Origin: Bosea sp. RAC05
GTDB lineage: Bacteria > Pseudomonadota > Alphaproteobacteria > Rhizobiales > Beijerinckiaceae
Reading direction: 5' to 3'
Assembly: GCF_001713455.1 (NCBI RefSeq)
Contig: NZ_CP016463.1
Coordinates: 558,001 to 622,000 of the forward strand
Length of the DNA stretch: 64,000 bases
The notes under the pieces were generated by a model. It had not been told where the DNA came from. It saw nothing but the letters and a program-made list of their open reading frames with translations, and searched no databases. The position numbers were made by a program, and so were the translations under genes. Below are positions 42,190-51,217 of the stretch, piece after piece (position 1 is the first letter of the stretch; the number at the start of each line of letters is the position of its first letter).

Positions 42190-42198
42190 TCATTCCTT
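42190..42198 (+). promoter_or_regulatory. TCATTCCTT motif upstream of the DsbA-like/smc genes
   Basis: Exact copy, but 196 bases before the ATG at 42395; a second partial copy GTATCCTT lies at 42222-42229. The long leader between them and the gene shows no convincing coding region. Confidence 0.4.
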
Positions 42199-42394
42199 GA
42201 ATTTTGAATGGAAAGGTTACTGTATCCTTAATGGCCGCGAGCTCTCAGCGCTTGATCCTTTACGCCAAGTCTGGATTGCGGCTCCTGGCCGGGCGCATCC
42301 ACCATAGATTCAATGGATCGGCGCATCGTTCCATTGACGCTTCTGATGGATTGCCCTCAAGTCGAGCGCGTCACACGATTCGATCGGAATACCA

Positions 42395-43183
42395 ATGCGT
42401 ATCGCGACCATTCTCAAAAGCCTCGCACTCGCTGGCTGCCTCGCACTGAGCGCCCCCCTTGGGGCTTCGGCTGCCGGTCCTTTCGAAGGCCCTGAGTTCG
42501 AGCAGGCGCTCCGCAAATGGATCGAGGTCAATCCGGATGTCGTTCTGCGCTCAATCAATGCCTATGTGGCCAAGGAGAAGGAGCGGGAAGCGCAGGTCGC
42601 CGACGATATCGTCCTGAAGCTCGAATCCGAGCTCGCCGATCCCGGCAAATGGACGCCTGTGCTCGGATCGTTGAGCGGATCTGTCGTGCTCGTCGAGGTG
42701 ATCGACGCCAATTGCGTCTTCTGCAGGCGCATGGAAGACGATATCGCCAGGCTGATCACCAAAAACCCGGACCTGAAAGTCGTCCGTCGGTATGTTCCTT
42801 TCCTGTCCCCGTCATCTGACTATGCCGCGCGCATGGCGACGATGGTCTGGAAGCGGCATCAGGGTCGATATAGCGAGTTCGATCGTCTGCTGATGGGGCA
42901 GAAGCAGTCGCTGACGACCGAAAGCATCGATCGCATCGCCACCACGGTCATCGGCCAGGACGCGATGCTGGCACTGAAGAGCGAGATTTCGTCGGGAACC
43001 ACGCGCGCTGAGCTCGATGGCGTGATTGCCAGCGGCCTGGAGCTGACCCACCGCGGCAAGATCAATGGCACGCCCTTCGTGATGGTCGTCGGCGCCGGGC
43101 GTGAGGGGCTGTTCCGTGGCGCCGTTTCGGCCGACCGCATCCAGGTTGCCATCGACAAGGCACGCGGCACGCCGGCCAAGTGA
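42395..43183 (+). CDS. secreted DsbA/thioredoxin-fold protein
   Basis: A 262-residue protein with a signal peptide (MRIATILKSLALAGCLALSA...ASA, about 27 residues), a helical spacer and a thioredoxin fold: VIDANCVFCRRM (C107, C110) and the cis-proline segment NGTPFVMVVG. This is the plan of periplasmic DsbA-family oxidoreductases such as BdbD/Com1-like proteins. It would form or shuffle disulfides, and may serve the secretion apparatus. The stop overlaps the smc start by four bases, a surprising pairing. Confidence 0.85.
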   Translation: MRIATILKSLALAGCLALSAPLGASAAGPFEGPEFEQALRKWIEVNPDVVLRSINAYVAKEKEREAQVADDIVLKLESELADPGKWTPVLGSLSGSVVLVEVIDANCVFCRRMEDDIARLITKNPDLKVVRRYVPFLSPSSDYAARMATMVWKRHQGRYSEFDRLLMGQKQSLTTESIDRIATTVIGQDAMLALKSEISSGTTRAELDGVIASGLELTHRGKINGTPFVMVVGAGREGLFRGAVSADRIQVAIDKARGTPAK

Positions 43184-46100
43184 CCGACGCGATGGAGGAC
43201 CGGACCGACGTCAACGGCCAGGAACCGCTGCCAGCCGATGAAGCCGCCGACAGCGAGGGGGCAGACTCGGGTTCGGTCGGCGTAACTCTCGCTCCATCGG
43301 CGAGGCGTAGGCCGCTTCGCTTTGATCGCCTGCAGATCGACGGTTTCAAGAGCTTCGCGGATCGAGCCGAGATCCCGATCGAGCCTGGGATAACCGGCGT
43401 TGTCGGGCCCAATGGCTGCGGCAAATCCAATCTTCTCGAATCTCTGCGATGGGCGTTGGGTGAGACCTCGGCCCGGCGGATGCGTGGCGAGGGGATGGAT
43501 GACGTTATCTTCGCCGGCAGCGAAAGGCGCAGCGCACGCTCTGTCGCCGAAGTCGTAATCGTCCTCGACAACCGTCGGCGCACTGCTACCCCCGAATTCA
43601 ACGACGCAGACATTCTGGAAGTGTCGCGCCGCATCGACCGCGGCCAGGGCACGAGCTATCGCGTCAACGGACGGCCTGCCCGGCAGCGGGATGTCCAGGT
43701 CCTGTTCCAGGACAATGCGGCCGGTGCGACATCGCCAGCCATCGTCAGTCAAGGGCGGGTCAACAAACTCATCCAGGACAAACCGGCCGATCGCCGCATT
43801 GTCCTCGAGGAGGCGGCGGGCGTCTCGGGCCTGTCGTCCAGGCGCCACGAGGCAGACCTCAAGGTCCGGCAGACGGAGCAGAACCTCCTTCGCGCCGATG
43901 ACGCCATCGCTCAATCCGGTGAGGTGGTTGCGGTTCTGCGCCGTCAGGCAAGGCAGGTTGCGCGTCGTCGAGAGATCGATGGGCGCGTGAAGGAAGCCCT
44001 TGCAGGCGTGATGCAGCTGAAACGCCTCGATGCCGTCGATGCCGAAGCGAAAGCGCGCGATTTGCACGCCAGCGGCGACAAGCTGGTCGAAGAAGCCATT
44101 CTGGTCGTTCGCGCGACTGAGCGGCAGCGTGATGAGGCGATGGCGCTGCTTGTGCCGGCGCGCCAGGCTCGATCTGACCAGGAGACAGCCCACGCGCGCG
44201 CAGCGGCGCGGCTTGAAGGGATCGAGGCTGAGGCCCTCCGCATGGTGCAGGAGCTCCAGGAGGCCCAGCGCCGCGTCGTCGAGATCGCCGGTGACCGCAA
44301 ACGCGGTGATGACGACATCGCTCAGGCAAAGGCAGCCATCAGCGAAATGTCCCGCGAGCGCGAGGCACTCGCAGCGGAGAGCGCGGATGCGCCTGCCGCG
44401 CTGGAGCGCGGCGCAGCTGCCACTGAGGCCGCTGAGGAACAGGCCCGTTTCGTCGAAGCCGAGGTCTCGACCCTGGCGGCCGATTTCGCCTCGCGTCAGG
44501 CAACGAGAGCTGCCGCGCAACGTCAGCGAGACGATGCCATGCGCAGGCTGGAAGCGGTGGAGCGCAGGCTCGCCGATACCGAAATGCGGCTCACTCACCT
44601 CCGACAGTCACAGGGGCCGGAAGATAGCCTGGCCGAAGCAGCCGCTGCGGCCGAGGTAGCAACGGAGGCCTTTGCCAGATCCGAGGAGCTGCTCGCGGCC
44701 GCAGAAGAGCGTCTCGCCCTCGCCAGGCAGGCAGAGGAAAGCAGTCTCGAAGCACTGAGGGCGCTCAGCTCGGCCCAATCGCGGGCCGAAGCCGAACTGG
44801 CAGGCCTTGCAGCCGTTCGCGAACAGGGCATTTCGGCAAATCCGGTCGCAAACCGGCTGATCGTGCCGCCCGGCCTGGAGAGCGCCATCGCGGCCGCGTT
44901 GGGCGACGGCATGTCAGCCGGAACGGATCCCGCTGAGGAAATCTGGTGGGTCGAAACCGACCATGACGACGATGGTCTCGCAGCTGTCGTGGACGGCGCT
45001 GTCGAGGTGAAGTCGGCGCTGTCGCGAACCATCCTGTGCGAGTCCGACACCGAGGTATTTGAGCGCGCCGATAAGGGCGTCGATTTCGGGGTCATCCTGG
45101 TCTCACCCTCTGGAGCATTCGCCCGGTGGGATGGGCTGAGGGGCCGACAGCGGGCGCAATCGGCGGGCGAGGCTTTGAAGAGAGCTGCCCGCATCCGCGA
45201 GCTGAAGGCACTGATCGAGCAGGCCGCCGGCGACCTGGAGACGCAGCGACGGGGTTCGGAGGCCGCCAAGGCCGGCCTTGTGCAGGCGCGCCGCGCCGAA
45301 GAGGACGCCCGCCGCGCCTCACGTCAGGCATTCGACACGCTGAGGCGAGCCCGTGACGAACTTGCCGCGCGCGAAAAGGCCGGCGAGGAAATTCGCCACA
45401 AGCTTGCACTGCTCGACAATGAGGTGTCGCTGCTGAGAGGCGAGAAGGCGGAAGCCAACACCGGGGTGCTGGTTGCATCGCAGGCCCTCGCAGAGCTGTC
45501 TGCCGAGGACGAAGCAGCTCGCAAGCTCGATGAGGCGCGGCGGCGCCTCGATGCCGCCCGTCGGGAAGAGCAGTCGGCCAGGTCGCAGTTCGAGCGACTG
45601 CGCTCCCAGATTGCGTTGAACGACCAGCGCTTCAGGACCCTGCTCTCTCAGGAAGCTGACTGGCATCGCCGGCTGAAAGATGCCGAGAGCCGACGCGCAG
45701 AACTCAATCACCGCGCGGAGGAAGCCGAGCGCGTTTTGTCGGAAGCGGCGCAACGCCCAGCCAGCCCCGCCGAGGTCGTCGAGGCGGCTCGCGATGAAGT
45801 GCGCCGTTGCAGATCGCAGCTGGAAGCTGCTGCCCGAGCCCTCGATGAGGTCGAGCGGGCCCGCGAAGCCGTCGAAATGAAACTGCGCACTGATGAGGCC
45901 GCGCTCGCCACACTTCGCGAGAACCGGGCCAGGTCTCTGGCGCTGATCGAGCAGGCGGTCACCAGTCTGCGCAATGTGGAAGATCAGATCCGCGAGAAAC
46001 TGCAGGTCGAGCCGAGCGAGCTCGATACGATTGCGCCGTGTCCGGATCGGCCGCCGGAGATGCAAGCTGCCATCCAGGCAGCCGAGCAGCGTCTGGTCAG

Positions 46101-46746
46101 GCTGGAAAGGGAACGGGAGTCACTGGGTGCCGTAAACTTCCTGGCCGAAGAGGAGCTGGCCGAGCAGGAGAAAAAGCTCGGCGAGATCGAGGCCGCTCGC
46201 AATGAGCTGCGCGAAACGATCCTCAAGCTTCGCAAGATCATCCACGATCTGGAAACCGAGGCGCGGATCAAACTCCAGGAAGCCTTCCGTCTCATCGACG
46301 GGCATTTTGGTGAGCTGTTCGTTCGGCTCTTCGGCGGCGGCGAGGCACATCTTCGCCTCGTCGGGTCCGAAGACATCCTGCATGCCGGCCTGGAGATCTT
46401 CGCTTCTCCGCCCGGAAAGCGACTTCAGGTGCTGTCCTTGCTGTCCGGTGGCGAACAGGCCCTGACGGCAATGGCTCTGGTGTTTGCAGCCTTTCTGTCG
46501 AACCCTGCCCCGATCTGCGTGCTCGACGAGGTCGACGCGCCACTGGATGACGCCAATACCGACCGGCTGTGTCGGCTGATCGAGCAGATGGCGGCCAATG
46601 ACGCCACCCGCTTCCTCGTGGTGACGCATAAGCCTCTGACGATGGCCCGGATGAACCGGCTGTTCGGTGTCACGATGGCGGAGCGCGGCGTCTCAAGCGT
46701 AACCCGCGTTGATCTCGACAAAGCCGTCGAGTTTGCGACCGACTGA
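43180..46746 (+). CDS. smc: SMC chromosome-segregation/condensin ATPase
   Basis: An 1188-residue SMC protein from a GTG that overlaps the previous stop. Walker A GVVGPNGCGKSN is at about residues 73-84, followed by LRWALGE; long coiled coils flank a hinge region near LIVPPGLESAIAAALG; the C-terminal signature LLSGGEQALTAMALVFAAF and Walker B ICVLDEVDAPLDDAN are intact. The first about 45 residues are an acidic extension before the usual FDRLQIDGFKSF. SMC dimers with ScpA and ScpB organise DNA. scpB is at 53.7 kb; scpA is not in the window. A plasmid- or phage-borne SMC may condense or segregate this replicon. Confidence 0.95.
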   Translation: MTDAMEDRTDVNGQEPLPADEAADSEGADSGSVGVTLAPSARRRPLRFDRLQIDGFKSFADRAEIPIEPGITGVVGPNGCGKSNLLESLRWALGETSARRMRGEGMDDVIFAGSERRSARSVAEVVIVLDNRRRTATPEFNDADILEVSRRIDRGQGTSYRVNGRPARQRDVQVLFQDNAAGATSPAIVSQGRVNKLIQDKPADRRIVLEEAAGVSGLSSRRHEADLKVRQTEQNLLRADDAIAQSGEVVAVLRRQARQVARRREIDGRVKEALAGVMQLKRLDAVDAEAKARDLHASGDKLVEEAILVVRATERQRDEAMALLVPARQARSDQETAHARAAARLEGIEAEALRMVQELQEAQRRVVEIAGDRKRGDDDIAQAKAAISEMSREREALAAESADAPAALERGAAATEAAEEQARFVEAEVSTLAADFASRQATRAAAQRQRDDAMRRLEAVERRLADTEMRLTHLRQSQGPEDSLAEAAAAAEVATEAFARSEELLAAAEERLALARQAEESSLEALRALSSAQSRAEAELAGLAAVREQGISANPVANRLIVPPGLESAIAAALGDGMSAGTDPAEEIWWVETDHDDDGLAAVVDGAVEVKSALSRTILCESDTEVFERADKGVDFGVILVSPSGAFARWDGLRGRQRAQSAGEALKRAARIRELKALIEQAAGDLETQRRGSEAAKAGLVQARRAEEDARRASRQAFDTLRRARDELAAREKAGEEIRHKLALLDNEVSLLRGEKAEANTGVLVASQALAELSAEDEAARKLDEARRRLDAARREEQSARSQFERLRSQIALNDQRFRTLLSQEADWHRRLKDAESRRAELNHRAEEAERVLSEAAQRPASPAEVVEAARDEVRRCRSQLEAAARALDEVERAREAVEMKLRTDEAALATLRENRARSLALIEQAVTSLRNVEDQIREKLQVEPSELDTIAPCPDRPPEMQAAIQAAEQRLVRLERERESLGAVNFLAEEELAEQEKKLGEIEAARNELRETILKLRKIIHDLETEARIKLQEAFRLIDGHFGELFVRLFGGGEAHLRLVGSEDILHAGLEIFASPPGKRLQVLSLLSGGEQALTAMALVFAAFLSNPAPICVLDEVDAPLDDANTDRLCRLIEQMAANDATRFLVVTHKPLTMARMNRLFGVTMAERGVSSVTRVDLDKAVEFATD

Positions 46747-46805
46747 GCCCGGCGCAGACACCGCGGGCAAGGACTGATCGTCAGACCGTAAGGACCAATG
46801 TGGCT

Positions 46806-46833
46806 TTCCTACAACGTACCTTTCAGCGCGTAG
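46806..46833. promoter_or_regulatory. 7-bp inverted repeat before the DnaA-like gene
   Basis: TTCCTAC and GTAGGAA arms around a short spacer in the 181-base smc/DnaA-like gap; position approximate to a few bases. Possible operator; no functional evidence. Confidence 0.3.
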
Positions 46834-46927
46834 GAACGGCGAAGATTTAATTGCTCGATCCTGTTGACACCATGGCCCGGGAAATGGTCATGTCCATGCA
46901 CGGTCAACGTTCAAGTGGTTCATTGTC

Positions 46928-47713
46928 ATGTTCGCAGTTCAGTCCTCGCTTCCTGCCACCGCCGGCATTTCGGTGCCTTCGGATCTGTGCCCGGCCGTCA
47001 TTCCCATGGACGCTATCTGGCCCATCGCCGCCAAGCGGATCGAGGCTGAGATCGGGGCGGAGTTTTTCTGCCAGTTCCTGGCTCAGCTGCGGTTCGAGGA
47101 CGAGACCGCCGGCATCGTCGAGCTCAGCACCCCCACCGTCTTTCTGGCGCGCTACGTGATGTCGAACTATGCTTCGACCATTCTCCAGCATCTGCGCGAG
47201 CTTCGTCCCGACGTCGTTTCGATCGGTTTCCGCGTCCGCGGCGTCACCGTCCAGCACAAGAAGATCGCTCCCGCGCCCATCCCGTTCATCAAGACGCAGC
47301 AGCCTTCGGCGGCGGCTCCGATCGTGACCGAGGTTCAGCTCGTCGAGCGCCCGACGCGCCACACGATCCACTGGCTCCAGGGCGTCACCGGCGACTACTT
47401 CGGCGTCAGCCGTGAGGATCTCGTTTCCCCCAGCCGCGCGCAGCGCCTCATCATCCCGCGCCAGGTGGCGATGTACTTCGCAAGGTCCGTCTTCAAGAAA
47501 TCCACGGGCGATATCGGGCGCCGGTTCGGCGGGCGTGACCACACCACGGTGATCCACGCCATCAAGAAGATCGAGGCTCTCATTCTCGCCGGCGACGAGA
47601 TCGTTCTCGCCGCGATCGCGAAAATCCAGGACATCGTCGATCAGGGTGTCGAGCCGAAGGATTTCGCCAGCGTTGCGGCCGATGAACCGATGGTCGAGGC
47701 GCTCAGCGCCTGA
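46928..47713 (+). CDS. DnaA-like protein with domains I and IV but no AAA+ domain
   Basis: A 261-residue protein. Residues about 20-90 (IWPIAAKRIEAEIGAEFFCQFLAQL...VELSTPTVFLARYVMSNYASTI) resemble DnaA domain I, which binds DnaB helicase and other partners. Residues about 175-225 (YFGVSREDL...PRQVAMYFARS...IGRRFGGRDHTTVIHAIKKIE) are a full DnaA domain IV with its DHTTV signature, which binds DnaA boxes. The ATPase domain III is absent: the linker is under 100 residues and has no Walker motifs. It could bind origins as a replicon initiator accessory, a competitor of host DnaA, or a transcription factor. Confidence 0.88.
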   Translation: MFAVQSSLPATAGISVPSDLCPAVIPMDAIWPIAAKRIEAEIGAEFFCQFLAQLRFEDETAGIVELSTPTVFLARYVMSNYASTILQHLRELRPDVVSIGFRVRGVTVQHKKIAPAPIPFIKTQQPSAAAPIVTEVQLVERPTRHTIHWLQGVTGDYFGVSREDLVSPSRAQRLIIPRQVAMYFARSVFKKSTGDIGRRFGGRDHTTVIHAIKKIEALILAGDEIVLAAIAKIQDIVDQGVEPKDFASVAADEPMVEALSA

Positions 47714-47777
47714 TCCGATCCACGGGCTTTTCCGCCGGCGCTGTCAGAATCGTTGACGGGTTCCTTGATTGGTCCAA

Positions 47778-47795
47778 TCTATCCTTCCGGATAGA
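47778..47795 (+). promoter_or_regulatory. TCTATCCTT motif in a 7-bp palindrome for the 47817 gene
   Basis: TCTATCC-TTCC-GGATAGA (perfect arms) contains one motif copy (47778-47786), ending 30 bases before the ATG at 47817. Confidence 0.45.
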
Positions 47796-47816
47796 ACATC
47801 GGATCGAATCACGGTT

Positions 47817-48482
47817 ATGAATTCTCATCTCCCAGCGCTTATGACGCTCGATGCCGACGGCGTGTTCGTCGCGACATCGTCGCGCGGCGATTTCAGATTG
47901 GCCCTGGTCAATGAAGGGCCAAGTGGCCAGTGGCACGTCACTGGTCCGATCAGTGAGAATGGATCCGCTCCGATTGTCGGCGCTGCGACGTCGCTGGACT
48001 ATGGCCTCAGCCTGATGGCCCGTGCGGCCTTCGATGCTCAGGACTTTCGCGTCAACCTGCCCTGTGGAGCTTCATTCGCTCGGTCGCCCCGCGGGCGCGT
48101 ACCGGCTGAGGAGGTGCTTGCAGCCTACGAGTACAAGATCGCGCTGGAGATGACAGCCAATGCGATGATTTCGGTCGCCGCAAACGAGGCGCCGGAGAAC
48201 GTCCAGAAGGTGATCGGGATCCGATCGCGTATGGCCGGCATGGAAGTCGTCGACGTCGAGCTGATCGAAGTCGATGGCGCGCAGGCTCACTATTGCATCG
48301 AGTTGCGCTACCCCTTCAGCGGGCCTTTGCGGACGTCGACGGCTCTGGCGGTTGTGAGAGAAGCGATCCTCGAGGCTGGGCTGGAGCCGGCGGCCGACTA
48401 CATCGAGTTCACAGTCCCCCGTGAGGTCGTCGCCAATTCGGCAGTCGTCGCTGACTTCAGCCGTTATCGAACAGCGGCCTGA
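47817..48482 (+). CDS. unknown soluble protein
   Basis: A 221-residue protein from ATG 47817. The N-terminal 80 residues look like a beta domain (VFVATSSRGDFRLALVNEG...WHVTGPISENGSAP), the rest mixed alpha/beta (VQKVIGIRSRMAGMEVVDVELIEVDGAQAHYCIELRYPFSG). No family recognised. The next gene follows after two bases. Confidence 0.6.
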   Translation: MNSHLPALMTLDADGVFVATSSRGDFRLALVNEGPSGQWHVTGPISENGSAPIVGAATSLDYGLSLMARAAFDAQDFRVNLPCGASFARSPRGRVPAEEVLAAYEYKIALEMTANAMISVAANEAPENVQKVIGIRSRMAGMEVVDVELIEVDGAQAHYCIELRYPFSGPLRTSTALAVVREAILEAGLEPAADYIEFTVPREVVANSAVVADFSRYRTAA

Positions 48483-48484
48483 TC

Positions 48485-48913
48485 GTGGAGCGCCTGACCA
48501 CCGACGGGCTCGTCGATGCGGCATTCGAGGCAGTCTTCGGTGGCGACCAGGATCAGGCAAAGCTCAGGTCGACCCTGGTGGACGCGGTTGGTCTGGCCGT
48601 CAGCACGATGCCGCGCGACATGGCTTCCCGGCTGCGGGCATCTGGACCCGTCCTTCTTCGGGCAGAAGGTTGCACGATCAGGTGCCACCTGCCCTCACGC
48701 GGTGTCACAGCGGTCAGGATTGGTCTCGATGGTGGATCGATCCACCTGCAGATCGAGGCGTGGCGTGGTCGCCCGGCCGGAACCATCACATCCTGCGATA
48801 TGATCGGACGCTATCAGGCCGAGCTCGCTCTCACCACGCTCGCCCGGGCCTGGCGCCGGATCCTGCTGGTAACCGATCAGAAGCGTGCTGACGGCGCCGG
48901 CGCCGAATCTTAG
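48485..48913 (+). CDS. unknown small protein
   Basis: A 142-residue protein from a GTG two bases after the previous stop, probably co-transcribed with it. It contains LVDAAFEAVFGGDQDQAKLRSTLVDAVGLAV and VRIGLDGGSIHLQIEAWRG. Convergent with the IcmC/DotE-like gene, overlapping by four bases. No family recognised. Confidence 0.55.
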   Translation: MERLTTDGLVDAAFEAVFGGDQDQAKLRSTLVDAVGLAVSTMPRDMASRLRASGPVLLRAEGCTIRCHLPSRGVTAVRIGLDGGSIHLQIEAWRGRPAGTITSCDMIGRYQAELALTTLARAWRRILLVTDQKRADGAGAES

Positions 48914-49965
48914 CTGCAGAAGCCGAAGCCCGAGCCCATCATGGTGTTCATGATGACGCATGTGCTGACCTTAGAATTGGCAAGCAGCACACCGGCCACC
49001 ATGAAAACGATCCCATGCCCCATCGTGCTGTTGGATCGGCCTTCACCGGCTGACTTCATGATGAAAAGCCCGCGTACGAACGCCATGACGCCGAAAAGCG
49101 CCAGGATCGTAAAGCAGTAGCCGATCAGGCTCTCATACTGAGTGAAAACGCCGCCGACGTTGGTGTAGCGCAGCAGGCTGCTGCCTTCCTGAAGCCCGGT
49201 TCCACCGATCGGTCCAACCTGGCCTGTCACCGACTTCGATGCCGCCTGGAGGAGGAAGGGTCCGTTCATCATCAGGATGGCCGTAAAAACCTTCATCCAC
49301 CAGCCATTGGGCAGGGAGCCGCGGTTCTGCTCCTGCTTGGCAAGCTCCCCGAAGGCGCTGCCGAGCTGCCAGAGTCCCGCCAGGAAGACAAAGGCGAAGA
49401 CCGCGATGATGCCGACCGGAACCACGTTGTTGGCGATGTTCTTGGCCATGCAGCCAACGGCGTCGGCGCGGTTGTCGGTGCCGGTGAACACGAGGCAGTT
49501 CTCGACCCCCTTGGGGGTGGTGAACCCGAGCACACGGCGCGTGATGGTCGACGCCTTGCCGGTGCCGTCGTCGGCGGCGTCCATGACGCGCGCCGCCTGG
49601 AGATCGCCCGAGCCGAACAGGCCGCCGGTTCCCATCACCGAAGTCATGCCGATGCCTGACGCTTCCGGCAGGGCGATGAGGAGCACGCCGGCCATGAGCG
49701 TGAACGCTGCCGGGCCAACGCCGCCGCCATGATGGCTGGAGGCGTCCTTGAATTTCATGATGCCCTTGCCGACCAGGAAGATGCCGACGAGGAACGCGAA
49801 GAACGAGATCGCGACCAGGATCGGCCCGACCATGTCGCCCATGGCGCCGAAGATGCTCTGGCCGAGCGTATTCGACGTGTCGCCTTGAGCGAAGGCGCCA
49901 GATGCAGGCCCCATAACGAGGAGAGCGGCAGGGATGACCCGACGCAGAACATGCGAGATCATCAT
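48910..49965 (-). CDS. IcmC/DotE-type membrane protein of a type IVB secretion system, duplicated module
   Basis: A 351-residue inner-membrane protein with signal peptide (to about AFAQG) and five or so membrane segments. Two stretches, GKGIMKFKDASSHHGGGVGPAAFTLMAG and RGLFIMKSAGEGRSNSTMGHGIVFMVAG, are repeats of one module that also occurs once in the next gene upstream. Such a glycine-rich segment followed by a K/A-rich cytoplasmic loop is typical of IcmC/DotE and IcmD/DotP of Dot/Icm systems and their IncI plasmid relatives. It probably forms part of the inner-membrane channel region. Confidence 0.7.
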   Translation of the reverse strand: MMISHVLRRVIPAALLVMGPASGAFAQGDTSNTLGQSIFGAMGDMVGPILVAISFFAFLVGIFLVGKGIMKFKDASSHHGGGVGPAAFTLMAGVLLIALPEASGIGMTSVMGTGGLFGSGDLQAARVMDAADDGTGKASTITRRVLGFTTPKGVENCLVFTGTDNRADAVGCMAKNIANNVVPVGIIAVFAFVFLAGLWQLGSAFGELAKQEQNRGSLPNGWWMKVFTAILMMNGPFLLQAASKSVTGQVGPIGGTGLQEGSSLLRYTNVGGVFTQYESLIGYCFTILALFGVMAFVRGLFIMKSAGEGRSNSTMGHGIVFMVAGVLLANSKVSTCVIMNTMMGSGFGFCS

Positions 49966-50002
49966 TGCCGCTCTCCTGTTCGCCGCAGCCGGTGGGAGCT
50001 GA

Positions 50003-50398
50003 TCAGAAGCCCGAGGCGTTCGTGATCGAGACGCCGCCGAGACCGCCCGAGTTCGAGGTCATGTTCACCACCGCCGGCAGAGCCGCCAGGCCGGCGCCGA
50101 CCGCGACGCGCCAGATGCCGTCCGAGTACTTCACCTGGCCCTGGCCGTGGGCGGCCGCGGCCTCCTTCAGCTTCATCAGGCCGGCGCCGGTCATGAAGAT
50201 GCCGACGAGGAAGCAGCCGGCGACGCCGAGCTTGCCGATGTTGGTCACCTGCTTGGTCACGGTCTGCGCGGCATCGCCGACGGTGGAAGCCGTGCCGCCG
50301 CCGGCCTGCGCCAGGGCGCCGTCGATCGACAGGATTTCGAGGGTGATCGCGGCCAGCGCCGCATAGTAGAAGTTCTTGAGCCTTGCGACGTGCTTCAT
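50003..50398 (-). CDS. IcmD/DotP-like small membrane protein of a type IVB secretion system
   Basis: A 131-residue protein; ATG 50398 is supported by AGGA upstream and gives a signal peptide (NFYYAALAAITLEILSIDGALAQA). Two later hydrophobic segments flank GAGLMKLKEAAAAHGQGQVKYSDG, the same module as in the 48910-49965 protein. Size and topology match IcmD/DotP. The two genes are 37 bases apart on the same strand, so they form a secretion operon, divergent from the DotI-like gene. Confidence 0.68.
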   Translation of the reverse strand: MKHVARLKNFYYAALAAITLEILSIDGALAQAGGGTASTVGDAAQTVTKQVTNIGKLGVAGCFLVGIFMTGAGLMKLKEAAAAHGQGQVKYSDGIWRVAVGAGLAALPAVVNMTSNSGGLGGVSITNASGF

Positions 50399-50500
50399 GT
50401 CGTTCCTCATGATCCGATCAGGATCCGGTTGCGTGGCCACGGATGGCCGTGGTGAGCAAAGTGTAAGGCCGTTCCTTGAAACCCACAAGGAGCCTTCTTC

Positions 50501-50509
50501 GTCAATCCT
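50501..50509 (+). promoter_or_regulatory. TCAATCCTT motif for the DotI-like gene
   Basis: Exact copy, 72 bases before the ATG at 50582; a TTCCTTGAAAC element lies 26 bases upstream in the divergent gap. Confidence 0.5.
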
Positions 50510-50581
50510 TCGACATTCGATGATTTGCCAGCCCGACCTTCCCGTGGGAAGGTTGATGGCGCCGAACCGGCCGGAGGAATC

Positions 50582-51217
50582 ATGAAGGCGGAGACCATTG
50601 TCGCGACCATCCTGTTGCGCGACAGCTATCGCAGGCAAAGGCTCTACCATCTGTCGCGCTTGCTAATCGCCGCGACGGTGCTGACCGTCTTTTCACTGAT
50701 CGGCACCTGGGCGATTCTCACCCGGACGGATCAGTATCGATACCTGATGACCGAACCGTCCGGCCGGCTGCTGCCGGTGGTGCCGCTCGATCAACCTCAT
50801 CAGTCCGACGATGAGATCATCAAGTGGACCGTCAACGCCGTCGCCCAGATCTACACCTTCGATTTCGCCAATTTCCGCCGGCAGTTCCAGAACGCCCAGA
50901 AGCTGATGACCCCGATCGGCTGGGAGAATTTTCATGCGGCCCTGCGCGACTCGGGCAATTTCGTCGCGGTCACCGAGAATCGGTATATCACCACGGCGGC
51001 TCCCAGCGGGCCGGCGATCATTGTCAGCAAGGGTCTGCTGTCGGACGCCTATGGCAATGTCCGGTATTCGTGGATGATCGACGTGCCACTGCTCGTATCC
51101 TACCGCTCGTCCAAGCAGACCACGAGCCAGGATCTGATCGTGCGGGTGAATCTCGTGAGGGTCCCCAGTCACGTTAACTATGTTGGCAGCCAGATCAGGC
51201 AGATCATCGCGCGCTAA
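50582..51217 (+). CDS. DotI/IcmL-like type IVB secretion protein
   Basis: A 211-residue protein with a strong GGAGG ribosome site. After RDSYRRQRLYHLSRLLIA comes one membrane segment (about 26-46), then a periplasmic domain with WTVNAVAQIYTFDFANFRRQFQNAQ and a C-terminal RVNLVRVPSHVNYVGSQIRQII. This matches the bitopic DotI/IcmL family (TraM of IncI plasmids) in length, topology and conserved RD-YR opening. DotI forms periplasmic rings with DotJ in the inner-membrane complex. Transcribed away from the IcmC/D-like operon. Confidence 0.85.
   Translation: MKAETIVATILLRDSYRRQRLYHLSRLLIAATVLTVFSLIGTWAILTRTDQYRYLMTEPSGRLLPVVPLDQPHQSDDEIIKWTVNAVAQIYTFDFANFRRQFQNAQKLMTPIGWENFHAALRDSGNFVAVTENRYITTAAPSGPAIIVSKGLLSDAYGNVRYSWMIDVPLLVSYRSSKQTTSQDLIVRVNLVRVPSHVNYVGSQIRQIIAR

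Noticed and set aside
42204..42449. 81-residue frame between the motif at 42190 and the DsbA-like gene
   Set aside because: Starts with TTG without a ribosome site, overlaps the DsbA-like signal peptide and has a non-protein-like serine/arginine/histidine composition.
42859..44598. 579-residue open frame opposite smc
   Set aside because: It lies antisense to clear SMC motifs and has no recognisable features; long antisense frames are expected in GC-rich genes.
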